This document shows, piece after piece, positions 23,200 to 31,441 of a DNA stretch of 39,500 nt (positions within the stretch are counted from its first letter, which is position 1; each line of letters opens with the position of its first letter). The stretch spans positions 1 to 39,500 of the forward strand of contig CAYFQW010000013.1 in the NCBI GenBank assembly GCA_964345475.1, written 5' to 3'. A program made the position numbers and the translations under genes. The notes beneath the pieces are model-generated. The model was given only the letters and a program-made list of their open reading frames with translations. It had not been told where the DNA came from and ran no database searches. The DNA comes from WRIS01 sp964345475. GTDB taxonomy: Bacteria; Actinomycetota; Coriobacteriia; Coriobacteriales; Eggerthellaceae.

Positions 23200-23652
23200 T
23201 TAAACATCGTCGCTCTCACCGTACAGTAGACAAAAAGTGCCAATCTGTATTACGTCATCCTTTTTAAGGGTGGCCGACTCAATACTCTTGTTATTAATCC
23301 AAACACCATTAAAGGAATTACGATCTTCTATTACGAACACTGAATTCATTCGGCTTATTTTTGCGTGATCTCGTGAAACAGTCATATCGTTTAAGAAGAT
23401 ATCGCATTTGGGATTCCTCCCAACAATAAAGCTGTCCCCGTCAAGTAAGAACACCACACCAACTTGTGGCCCCCGTATAACTTGCAAATAAGCTGTTTCT
23501 TGCTGGGGCTTGGAATTCTCCCCAAGTCTATTACTATCGAGCGACAAGGGCTCAAACTCTTGGGTAGCATCAGTCAACCTAAACCCACACCATGGGCAAA
23601 TACTTTCGTTTCCATCCAAATCATGCCTGCAAACTGGACATTTTGATTCCAT
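23200..23652 (-). CDS. Zinc-ribbon and FHA-domain protein
   Basis: The 150-residue protein begins with a zinc ribbon (CPVCRHDL, CPWCGF; Cys 5, 8, 19, 22) and, after a linker, has a full FHA domain at about residues 55-148. FHA phosphothreonine-binding residues are in IVGRNPKCDIFLND (Gly78, Arg79), VSRDHAKI (Ser93, His96) and RNSFNGVWINN. Such proteins read phosphothreonine marks made by Ser/Thr kinases. It lies 48 bases after a D,D-carboxypeptidase gene in the same direction, so a role linked to envelope control is plausible but unproven. Confidence 0.9.
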   Translation of the reverse strand: MESKCPVCRHDLDGNESICPWCGFRLTDATQEFEPLSLDSNRLGENSKPQQETAYLQVIRGPQVGVVFLLDGDSFIVGRNPKCDIFLNDMTVSRDHAKISRMNSVFVIEDRNSFNGVWINNKSIESATLKKDDVIQIGTFCLLYGESDDV

Positions 23653-23700
23653 GTTCCTGCACCTCCCTACGCCTATCTGTGTACATCATTACATACATCC

Positions 23701-25098
23701 CTACTCGACAAACTTCGAATCGATTAAAGGTATTTTGTTAAGCAAAATACTATCGGCAACCTTCGCCTTTCCCGCAAAGCTGCCTACAAAACGTTTCCAC
23801 CAAATTTTACATCCTTCGAGAAAGCTTGGCGCGGCAAGGTCTTCGTATGCGACTAGATCGAGGCGAATTAGCTCTTCGTCACGCTGTTTGAAGGTGATAG
23901 AGCCGACGACGTCACCTTCATGCACATCGCCTGTGATTGTATAATATTCTATCGTTTGATATATGTTACCCTTGAGATCAAAAATCGGTATCTCCTGGAA
24001 CGGATCGGCTATACTGGCCTTGACCCGCTTATCTATCCAGTCGGAATGGGCGACCTCAGCCACTATAGGAATATCTTGCGTCTCGCCGTTGAATTTTGCT
24101 CGGACGGTTTTTTCAGAATGGACTAAAGGGAAACTTATTAGATGGCTAAACGCCCAATCACCTAAAGACTCTGTGTCTATAAACCTTGAATTCTCGTTGT
24201 CACCCTTGAGAATAACTGTATAAATCTCGGTTTCGCCTCGGTTTATGGCTCCAGCAAAACAATATCCTGCAGACTCGGTTATTCCTGTTTTGACACCGCA
24301 ATTTCCTTCGTATACATCGAGGAGTGCATTGGTGGTTTCTAGATGCAACTCCCCTACTGTGCCGTCATAATGGAGCACGCTGATACTGGCTTGACTGCTG
24401 GCAACAATCTGTCTAAACGTGTCATTTTTCATGGCCTCGCAAGCAAGTGTGGCTACATCCAGGGCGCAGCTATGTTGCTCACCCTCGTACATGCCGAAAT
24501 CGAGACCGTGTGGATTTGTAAAATACGAATCGATAAGACCAAGCTCCTCCGCTTTTGCATTCATAGCATCAACGAATACTTGCTCAGCTTCCTCCCCTTC
24601 AAGGCTTCCTCCAGAAATGATGGAGCCTATAGTTTCAGCGAGTGCGATGGAGGCATCGTTTCCTGAAGATATCATAAGTCCCCTGAGGGCATCTTCGAAC
24701 GACAGGGAGTCGCCTGCCTGCAACGAAGCGCTTGACTCGCCAACATTGGCAGCACGCTGAGAAACGTATACGAGAGTATCTGATGAAGCATAGTCGAGAG
24801 CCACTAAAGCGGTCATTATCTTCGTTATGGAGGCTATTTTGACTGGTTCATCTGCAGCGCGTTCGAAAAAGATATCACCATCAGAGCTAAGGACAGCAGC
24901 GTATTCAGCTTCTATGTCGGGACATTGAACTACCGAGAGGCCTCGAGAGTCGACGGTTTTGCCGAAGATGACATCAGATTTTCTAACATCTGCAAAAGCA
25001 AGCCCACTTGAGGGAATAAGCATGCCCGCTGCGAGGAGTAAGCTCAATCCCCAGGCAGCAAGCCTTGGCATTATATTTTTTAAGCGTCTTTTATGCAC
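23701..25098 (-). CDS. D-alanyl-D-alanine carboxypeptidase (PBP5/DacF type)
   Basis: This 465-residue exported serine peptidase trims the terminal D-Ala of peptidoglycan stem peptides. A signal peptide (basic n-region, hydrophobic core, cut near SSGLAFA) precedes the S11 domain with SITK at 90-93, SGN at 145-147 and KTG at 270-272. A beta-rich PBP5 C-terminal domain follows (about 330-425), then a tail with KIWWKRFVGSFAGKAK that could be an amphipathic anchor. The start is GTG at 25098, overlapping the ACT gene by 8 bases; an ATG at 25071 would lose the basic n-region and has no ribosome site. Coupling to an ACT gene is unexpected. Confidence 0.92.
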   Translation of the reverse strand: MHKRRLKNIMPRLAAWGLSLLLAAGMLIPSSGLAFADVRKSDVIFGKTVDSRGLSVVQCPDIEAEYAAVLSSDGDIFFERAADEPVKIASITKIMTALVALDYASSDTLVYVSQRAANVGESSASLQAGDSLSFEDALRGLMISSGNDASIALAETIGSIISGGSLEGEEAEQVFVDAMNAKAEELGLIDSYFTNPHGLDFGMYEGEQHSCALDVATLACEAMKNDTFRQIVASSQASISVLHYDGTVGELHLETTNALLDVYEGNCGVKTGITESAGYCFAGAINRGETEIYTVILKGDNENSRFIDTESLGDWAFSHLISFPLVHSEKTVRAKFNGETQDIPIVAEVAHSDWIDKRVKASIADPFQEIPIFDLKGNIYQTIEYYTITGDVHEGDVVGSITFKQRDEELIRLDLVAYEDLAAPSFLEGCKIWWKRFVGSFAGKAKVADSILLNKIPLIDSKFVE

Positions 25099-25513
25099 AG
25101 GTCAATTCTTCGTTCGTGGCTAGTACGTAACCGGCCTTCTCAAGCTGAGCCTCTACACCTTCATCACTTATTTTGAGGGCGTTGAGTGCATATCCTTGAC
25201 CGAGCGAAAAACAATATCCGTATTCAATGTTTACATCAAGGCTGTCAAGAAACTCCAATAACTCGGCGAGACCTCCCTGCGTATCGGGAACGCGTACGCC
25301 AAGCACATTAACGACACGTGCACGATATCCTGCAGTCTTTAATACCTCTTCGGCAAATATTGGCTGATCGCAAAAAATACGGGCTACACCAAAATCCTTT
25401 GTGTCAGCAAGAAACAGTGCCTTCATGTTTATGCCAGCGTCCGCAATAGTGCGACACACACGCGATAGGTGTCCTTTTTCATTTTCGATAAACACACTGA
25501 GCTGGGATATCAT
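25091..25513 (-). CDS. Tandem ACT-domain protein (copy 2)
   Basis: The 140-residue protein has two ACT-like repeats: SQLSVFIENEKGHLSRVCRT (residues 3-22) and VLGVRVPDTQGGLAELLEFL (about 70-89). Overall layout is the same as the copy next to iorB. It begins 2 bases after the second PaaK-type ligase, so the pair is coupled. The order here is paaK-ACT, the reverse of the first cluster. A role as amino-acid-binding regulator of the ligase is inferred from family and pairing. Confidence 0.85.
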   Translation of the reverse strand: MISQLSVFIENEKGHLSRVCRTIADAGINMKALFLADTKDFGVARIFCDQPIFAEEVLKTAGYRARVVNVLGVRVPDTQGGLAELLEFLDSLDVNIEYGYCFSLGQGYALNALKISDEGVEAQLEKAGYVLATNEELTCA

Positions 25514-25515
25514 AT

Positions 25516-26820
25516 CTATCTTCCTTTCCTCATATCCAGTATGCGCTTCGCTTTACCCTCGCTTCTGACAATGCTCTTTGGTTCGACAATTCTGACGCTT
25601 ACGGAGATTTGCAAGTTACTTCTCAGTTCGACTTCTATAGATTTCTTTAAGGCTTCAAGCCGTCGTATCTCATCAAAGGGGAATTCAGGAACAGTTTCGA
25701 CCCGCAGCTCGACACGTTCGAGGGTTCCCTCGTTTGTCAAAACAATCTGGTACTGTGCTGTTATTTCGTCAAAATGAGTTATTACCTCTTCAATTTGTGA
25801 TGGGAAGACATTCACGCCTCGTATGATAAGCATGTCGTCAGTTCGTCCGGCAATTCTATCTATACGCCGAAAGCTTCTCCCGCATGAGCAAGTGCCTGGA
25901 ATAATACGAGTTATGTCTCTTGTTCTGTAGCGAATAAGCGGTGAGCATTCCTTGAGCAAGGTAGTAAAGACAGCCTCCCCCCACTCTCCGTCTGGAACAG
26001 GTTCTAAAGTGTCAGGATCGACAATCTCGACAAGGAATTGATCCTCGTTGACATGAAGGCCATGCTGCTCCTGACACTCACAGGCAACCCCTGGCCCCAT
26101 GACCTCGGAAAGGCCATATATATCAAACACTTTCGTATGAAGCTTATCCTCGATTTCTTTTCTCATGCCCTCAGAACAGGGTTCGGCCCCTAGAATAGCT
26201 GCCGAAACCTGAAAATCGCTGCCCGGCTCATATCCTTCATCAATGGCAGACTCAGCTATCAAAAGCGCATAAGAAGGCGTACAGCATAAGATATCCGTCT
26301 TGAGATCTTTCAAGAACTGGATTTGCCGCTTCGTGTTTCCAGAAGACATGGGAACAACAGTGCAGCCCACCGCTTCTCCGCCTTGGTGAGCGCCAAGGCC
26401 TCCTGTGAACAAGCCGTAGCCGTACGCAATTTGGATAACAGATTCTTTTGTGCCACCTGCCTCAACAATAAAACGTCCGAAGCAGTCTCCCCAGTTTTTT
26501 AAATCATTTTCTGTGTAGCCTACAACTGTTGCATTGCCGGTCGTACCTGATGAAGCATGGATGCGGACAACATTTTCCTTCGGCACAGCAAACATACCAA
26601 AGGGATAGCCGTCGCGCAGATCTTGCTTGACGGTAAAAGGAAGTTTTCTTATATCGTCCAAGGAAGTAATATCTGATGGTTTAATGCCTGCCTTGTCAAA
26701 AGAATCCCGGTAAAATGCAATATTTGTATAGGCATGCTCTGCCAAGGCTTGCAATCGTTTCAACTGTAGATTTCGCAGCTCATCATTAGCCATCGTCTCA
26801 ATATCTTCTTGGAAAAACAC
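25516..26820 (-). CDS. paaK: Phenylacetate-CoA ligase family protein (copy 2)
   Basis: A 434-residue AMP-forming ligase paralogous to the copy at 19-20.3 kb. Motifs are HASSGTTGNATVVGY, AYGYGLFTGGLGAHQG, DIYGLSEVMGPGVACEC, YRTRDITRI, and CSCGRSFRRIDRIAGRTDDML leading to RGVNVFPSQIEE. It differs from copy 1 in the P-loop (NAT for KPI), which may mean a different arylacetate. The start is GTG with AGGAG 5 bases upstream. It is followed directly by the second ACT gene. Which aromatic acid each enzyme uses cannot be decided from sequence. Confidence 0.92.
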   Translation of the reverse strand: MFFQEDIETMANDELRNLQLKRLQALAEHAYTNIAFYRDSFDKAGIKPSDITSLDDIRKLPFTVKQDLRDGYPFGMFAVPKENVVRIHASSGTTGNATVVGYTENDLKNWGDCFGRFIVEAGGTKESVIQIAYGYGLFTGGLGAHQGGEAVGCTVVPMSSGNTKRQIQFLKDLKTDILCCTPSYALLIAESAIDEGYEPGSDFQVSAAILGAEPCSEGMRKEIEDKLHTKVFDIYGLSEVMGPGVACECQEQHGLHVNEDQFLVEIVDPDTLEPVPDGEWGEAVFTTLLKECSPLIRYRTRDITRIIPGTCSCGRSFRRIDRIAGRTDDMLIIRGVNVFPSQIEEVITHFDEITAQYQIVLTNEGTLERVELRVETVPEFPFDEIRRLEALKKSIEVELRSNLQISVSVRIVEPKSIVRSEGKAKRILDMRKGR

Positions 26821-26887
26821 CCTAACTCCTATCGTTTTCGTGTATCTGGCCGTTCAATTGAAATAAGTATGTACTTTTTTGAGGAAC

Positions 26888-29035
26888 TTATGCTGCCGTG
26901 GAATTTTCAGCAGCTAATTTTGGTCCTTCTAGAATTATCTCATTAACTGGGTCGTAGATTGACTCAAAAACCTGTTCGCTTACAATCTCTCCCTGAGCGT
27001 CCTTAACAGTTCTCGTTACAATGATTTTAAAACCATCTACTCCGTACGCCTTTATCCTGGTTGTTCCCGGCGCTAAGCTTTCGTCGTACACTTTTTCTGT
27101 TGAATATTCTTCACCTTTTTCCCATGCCCCAACAGCGCTTGTAACCGTGTAGCCAGGATCTACGCTATACAGACTGATAGTAACACTTGTGTCAGTATAG
27201 CTGCTTAATAATAAGACGTCGGAGCTGGTATCATTTCTCCACTTCAGGTCAGGGTAAGGCCAACTGACAGCTGCATCGAGGCCGTCCGGATAGCTTGGCA
27301 TGTACAATGAGTGATTTTGCCGGGCCACAATAGTATATCCAGCATGGTAAACTGAATTAAAAACGGTCGTAGCAACCTGGCAAACGCCGCCGCCAATGCT
27401 GTCTGTAAACTCACCGTCCGCGATAGCACCCGCCGATTTAAATCCAGCCTCTTCATTATAATCGCCTGAAATCTCGTTGAGGGACCATTCTCCCCCATTT
27501 GCGGGTACAATTGACCGGCTGAGAAGGTCTGCCATAAGATGGATATTATGGTTCCGGTTTTCCATTCCAGAAGTAAATTCGGTTGTAAATGAAGAAACTA
27601 AATCGACGATACCGAGTTCTAGAGCTTCATCGAATTCGAGGACTTCAGGAATTGCCGTCGATCCTACTTCAACCTGCGGTATTTCGCTGGACATCACAGG
27701 ATCTACAAAAAGCAGCGTATTCAATTGTCCTATAGCATTTTTACTCAGAGGGATAGTCCCCTCAGATTCAGGGGTCACAAGAATCGTATCTCCCTCGAGG
27801 CTAAACTTTACTGGCGTGTCCTCTTCGTAGAGATACGCTTTCATATGTGCGTGAAGCGCTGGCCTCGCTATACTGTAATTGAGCGAAGGGCAAAGCGTCC
27901 AAATACCCTCAGACTCAATTTCCTCTACTTGTATCCATTGGCTTAATTCAGCCGGTGTTACTTCCCAGACTTCATCGTTATACAGAAGTACGGCACCATT
28001 GGAAATAGCCAGATTTATATCGTCGCAGATTTTTTGTGCCGTCTTTTCAGTTATCTGAAGTGGGGCCTCTTCAGTCCAGGCAACAATTCTCGCATCATCT
28101 TTGCCCTCGAACAATGCTGTTGTTATCTCTTCGCTGAATGCTTTCCGATTTACCATATCGCCATCCCTACCTGGCGTGACGGTAGCGAGTGAGTCAACCA
28201 TTTCTATGCCATAATTTATACGTTCTATCCCGATAGCTTTATCTATATCAGAGGCGAGGCTATCGATTGCTTCTTCGCCATAGCTCAAACTGATAGGGAT
28301 TTCGTGAGCATGTAAGAGGAGATTAAAACGTGCAAACAGACCTCCGTCGGTCCTGCCGTAAGCATAGGCCATATCAGCTAAGGTCGCAGCATCAAGACTA
28401 ACATCCAGTTCCTCAGTTGACGTCTCCCATACTTTTTTATGGCGTCGAGTCTCTTCGGTCGTATGTTGGTCGGAGTATGTCGAATCATACGTTGCTTCAA
28501 GCGCCGCCTCGAGATCGAGGCTTGCCTCCTCGTCGGAGAACACGTATATTTTTTTGTCTTCGAAGAGAGGCCGGTATTGCATCAATATGGCTTCTTCGAG
28601 CTCGTCAACGTTCATACCCCCTGCCTCTATGGCACCTACCCGCACCCCTTGATACACTTTTCCCTTGTTCGCGAGTGCATCTACACCTAAAGAGGCCGCT
28701 GCGACAATAAGGATGGATATAATAAGAAGTACGGCTTTACTATGTACAATCTTGCTTGCACCTAGAGAAAAGAACCGTCCTATTATATGGAACAAACTAA
28801 CAAAAATCCTCGCAAGTAGCGAAGCACACTTTTTGATTAGCTGAAGCAGCGTGTGAGCTATTCTTTTAGATGAAGAAGTTGAGTCTTGTTGAAGAGGTGT
28901 TTTTTTTCGTAAGCTCGATTCCCTACCTATATCACCTGTTGGAAATTGGGAATCTGTACGTGTTGAAATTACGTTTGGATTGTTCCGGGCTTGTTTTGCC
29001 GATGAGGAAACTTTCCGATATTTCGGTTTACTCAC
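26888..29035 (-). CDS. VanW-family wall protein with G5-like C-terminal domain
   Basis: About 715 residues. A basic, low-complexity cytosolic N-terminus of about 90 residues precedes one membrane helix (AVLLIISILIVAAASLGVDA). Putative peptidoglycan-binding repeats (about 140-430) follow. The VanW domain shows EWSLNEISGDYNEEAGFKSA, DSIGGGVCQVATTVFNSVY and ARQNHSLYMPSYPDGLDAAV. A C-terminal strand-rich G5-like domain has EKVYDESLAPGTTRIKAYG. VanW proteins are extracellular and wall-linked; their activity is unknown. The GTG at 29035 is preferred: it overlaps the pgsA stop by 8 bases with AAGG 5 bases upstream, while the longer frame runs far into pgsA. Confidence 0.88.
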   Translation of the reverse strand: MSKPKYRKVSSSAKQARNNPNVISTRTDSQFPTGDIGRESSLRKKTPLQQDSTSSSKRIAHTLLQLIKKCASLLARIFVSLFHIIGRFFSLGASKIVHSKAVLLIISILIVAAASLGVDALANKGKVYQGVRVGAIEAGGMNVDELEEAILMQYRPLFEDKKIYVFSDEEASLDLEAALEATYDSTYSDQHTTEETRRHKKVWETSTEELDVSLDAATLADMAYAYGRTDGGLFARFNLLLHAHEIPISLSYGEEAIDSLASDIDKAIGIERINYGIEMVDSLATVTPGRDGDMVNRKAFSEEITTALFEGKDDARIVAWTEEAPLQITEKTAQKICDDINLAISNGAVLLYNDEVWEVTPAELSQWIQVEEIESEGIWTLCPSLNYSIARPALHAHMKAYLYEEDTPVKFSLEGDTILVTPESEGTIPLSKNAIGQLNTLLFVDPVMSSEIPQVEVGSTAIPEVLEFDEALELGIVDLVSSFTTEFTSGMENRNHNIHLMADLLSRSIVPANGGEWSLNEISGDYNEEAGFKSAGAIADGEFTDSIGGGVCQVATTVFNSVYHAGYTIVARQNHSLYMPSYPDGLDAAVSWPYPDLKWRNDTSSDVLLLSSYTDTSVTISLYSVDPGYTVTSAVGAWEKGEEYSTEKVYDESLAPGTTRIKAYGVDGFKIIVTRTVKDAQGEIVSEQVFESIYDPVNEIILEGPKLAAENSTAA

Positions 29036-29705
29036 TTCCGCCTTCACATTCCCTTCGCGCAAGTTTCTTTTTCTCACGGAGTGCAGCAACAACATAGTAA
29101 ACAAATGTCCCGAAGCTGAAAACTAGACCTATGTAGACTAAAAATATACCCCATGAGCTAGGATCGGCGTTTAAACCTGGCAGAAACGAAGCCGTCACTA
29201 TTCCTAAGCCTGGTACAACAGGCCAATTGAGAAGCTGTCCTGCAAATCCTGCCATCAAGAGCGCGGTTGCAACCTTTCCTGCATAAACAACCGGTATACG
29301 AATCCTGTATCGTTTCAGCATAAAACCGCCGCCTATAAGTGCGATGCCGTCTCGTAGTAAAACAAATATTACTATCCATATAGGAAGACGCCCAACGTAT
29401 AACAGGCCTATTACGCCAGAAAGGGTAAGAATACGGTCTACAGCTGGATCGAGCAATTGCCCAAGCTTTGTCACCGTATTTGTTCTCCGCGCAATTTGAC
29501 CATCCACCCAATCGGTAGATGCAGCAATAGCAAAAACGACTGTAGCTGCAATATCGCGTCCTTCTATAAGCAAGATCAAATAGATGGGTACCAGGCAGAG
29601 TCTAACAAACGATACAAAATTCGGAATGGTCCATATTTTATCGCTGACGGTCTCATCATTTTTACTCTGCGAAGCGCCCTTTTTCTTTTCTTCAGACAAC
29701 GACAC
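29028..29705 (-). CDS. pgsA: CDP-diacylglycerol-glycerol-3-phosphate 3-phosphatidyltransferase
   Basis: The 225-residue membrane enzyme joins CDP-diacylglycerol and glycerol-3-phosphate to phosphatidylglycerophosphate, the first step to phosphatidylglycerol. The full CDP-alcohol phosphotransferase motif is present: Asp68, Gly69, Ala72, Arg73, Gly82, Asp86, Asp90 (DGQIARRTNTVTKLGQLLD). About five or six membrane helices follow a polar N-terminus. IWTIPNFVSFVRLCLVPIYL is typical of PgsA. The start is GTG with AAGG 4 bases upstream. It overlaps the VanW-family gene by 8 bases. Other CDP-alcohol transferases are possible but less likely. Confidence 0.9.
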   Translation of the reverse strand: MSLSEEKKKGASQSKNDETVSDKIWTIPNFVSFVRLCLVPIYLILLIEGRDIAATVVFAIAASTDWVDGQIARRTNTVTKLGQLLDPAVDRILTLSGVIGLLYVGRLPIWIVIFVLLRDGIALIGGGFMLKRYRIRIPVVYAGKVATALLMAGFAGQLLNWPVVPGLGIVTASFLPGLNADPSSWGIFLVYIGLVFSFGTFVYYVVAALREKKKLARRECEGGSE

Positions 29706-29813
29706 GTATCCTTATCTCCTTATGTATGAAGCTCAAACTGAGGGCAGGTTCCCTATAAAGAAAATCCGGGTCCTCAGATGCCAAGGTCTCAGTTAACATG
29801 ATAGTATAAGAAA

Positions 29814-29839
29814 ACCGGGTTCATTAGAAGAAACCCGGT
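29814..29839 (-). terminator. Rho-independent terminator of the Ech operon
   Basis: On the minus strand an 8-bp perfect stem (ACCGGGTT/AACCCGGT) with a 10-base loop is followed by TTTTCTTAT. It lies 40 bases after the last Ech gene and before pgsA on the same strand. The 29706-29878 gap otherwise shows no gene. Confidence 0.75.
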
Positions 29840-29878
29840 AAACTAAAGCCTAAACTTAAATCAGCAACTCCATTGTCC

Positions 29879-30343
29879 TTATGGCGAGGAAATTTCCCCT
29901 TCCCCAGTCTGCTTTTCGCGTGCGGCCTTCGCAGCTAACGCAGCCTTTACTTTTTCGGCTTTTGCTGCCTCTTTTCTTGCTTTTTCCGCCGCCTCCTCAG
30001 GACTCTCCTCTCTGGTGAGGCTTCGAATTGCCATTTCGGTAGCTACGCCAGGGCGTCCTGCTTCCATACTCAAAGATTTTGTAGGGCATACCCTCACACA
30101 TGCGCCACATTGGACACACTGGAATACATTGATTTCCCAGGTACTTGTTGGCTTGTCAACAGATAAGGCATCGGAAGGGCAATTCTTTTCACACATGCCA
30201 CAAAAAATGCACGTTTTAATCCGGTTCTCTATATAGCCCTTAAGACCCTCTGGGGCAGTCTTTTCTTCAAGCGGATAGCAAGTTGTTTCCGGTTTTTTAA
30301 AGAGAGAACCAAAGGTCATTTTCCCTAAATAAAAGCTTCCCAC
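29879..30343 (-). CDS. echF: Ech-type hydrogenase ferredoxin subunit (NuoI/EchF-like)
   Basis: A 154-residue protein with two 4Fe-4S motifs: CIFCGMCEKNCP (Cys 45, 48, 51, 55) and CVQCGACVRVCP (Cys 76, 79, 82, 86). It passes electrons from soluble ferredoxin to the small subunit. FGSLFKKPETTCYPLE at the N-terminus is typical of EchF/NuoI. Residues 111-154 form a Lys/Ala/Glu-rich tail not usual for EchF and resembling the tail of the EchD subunit here. The start is GTG at 30343 with AGG upstream; an ATG at 30319 begins closer to the family's usual start. It is the last gene before the operon terminator. Confidence 0.9.
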   Translation of the reverse strand: MGSFYLGKMTFGSLFKKPETTCYPLEEKTAPEGLKGYIENRIKTCIFCGMCEKNCPSDALSVDKPTSTWEINVFQCVQCGACVRVCPTKSLSMEAGRPGVATEMAIRSLTREESPEEAAEKARKEAAKAEKVKAALAAKAAREKQTGEGEISSP

Positions 30344-30351
30344 GTGTCAAC

Positions 30352-31440
30352 CTACCTTTCTGCGCAGCTGATACAGGGGTCGATAGTCAAAACAATCATA
30401 TTTACATCCGCAAGATCGCAACCCTTTAATGCAGCAACCATACCAGCTAGATTTTGCGAGGTAGGTGTTCTTATCCTCATGCGCTCTAGGTTCTTTGTTC
30501 CGTTTCCCAGAGCATAATAATAACACTCGCCACGGGGTTGCTCGAGTAAGTTCGACGCCTGGGCACCCTCAACTGGAGCTCCCTTAACATTTACTGAGAT
30601 ATCTCCTTCAGGAATTTTGGAAAGAAGCTCATGAATGATATCTATTGACTGCAAAACTTCGTTGAGACGAACTTTGATACGTGCATAACAGTCGCCCTGA
30701 GTATCCAATATTTGCTGAAAATCAGATAATTCGCCATATGCACCGTTTCCTAAGGCCCTTACATCAACAGCTACATTTGAAGCGCGGCCAAAAGGTCCAA
30801 CCATACCAAGACTTACAGCATCTTCATGACTTACAACCCCTACACCTTCAGTACGGTTTCTTACTGTTTTATCTTTGAGGAATGTATTGCAAATTTGAGC
30901 GAACTCCTCTTTGAATGCCTGTAGAGTTGTTTTAAACCGCTCTTGTTGATCAGGGGATATGTCGCGTACTACTCCGCCTACTTTTACCACTGAAAATATT
31001 ACGCGGCCCCCCGTAGTTGCTTCGAACAGATCGAGTATGCGTTCGCGCAGCCGCCAGCTGTGCATAAATAAACTCTCGAACCCAAATGCATCAGCGGTAA
31101 GACCCATCCAAAGGACATGGGAATGAACACGGGAAAGCTCGTGCCAGATAACTCGAAGATATTCAGCACGTTTCGGAATTTCTACTTCCATAAGACGCTC
31201 TACTGTTTCAGCGTAGCCCATGGAGTGTCCGAAAGCACAGATACCGCATATACGTTCGGCGACGTAAATAAACTGATTGTAGTCCCTTGTCTGCACTAAA
31301 CGCTCAAGGCCACGATGAATAAAGCCGATCTGAGGAAGAGCTTCTACGACTCTTTCATCCTCTACGACTAAATCCAAATGAACTGGCTCTGGAAGCACTG
31401 GGTGTTGAGGACCAAAAGGTATAACAGTTTTTTTACTCAT
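30352..31440 (-). CDS. echE: Ech-type [NiFe] hydrogenase large subunit
   Basis: The 362-residue catalytic subunit keeps both NiFe motifs: RICGICAFGH (Cys65, Cys68, His72) and DPCISC (Cys356, Cys359). These show a real hydrogenase of group 4 and not complex I NuoD, which lacks these Cys. It opens FGPQHPVLPEPVHLDL, a NuoD-like N-terminus. The protein ends three residues after the last Cys, so there is no cleavable C-terminal extension. The start at 31440 (MSKKTVIPFG) has GGGGAG upstream and sits 1 base after echD. It oxidises or evolves H2, coupled through the small subunit to ferredoxin. No hyp maturation genes are in the window. Confidence 0.94.
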   Translation of the reverse strand: MSKKTVIPFGPQHPVLPEPVHLDLVVEDERVVEALPQIGFIHRGLERLVQTRDYNQFIYVAERICGICAFGHSMGYAETVERLMEVEIPKRAEYLRVIWHELSRVHSHVLWMGLTADAFGFESLFMHSWRLRERILDLFEATTGGRVIFSVVKVGGVVRDISPDQQERFKTTLQAFKEEFAQICNTFLKDKTVRNRTEGVGVVSHEDAVSLGMVGPFGRASNVAVDVRALGNGAYGELSDFQQILDTQGDCYARIKVRLNEVLQSIDIIHELLSKIPEGDISVNVKGAPVEGAQASNLLEQPRGECYYYALGNGTKNLERMRIRTPTSQNLAGMVAALKGCDLADVNMIVLTIDPCISCAER

Positions 31441-31441
31441 G

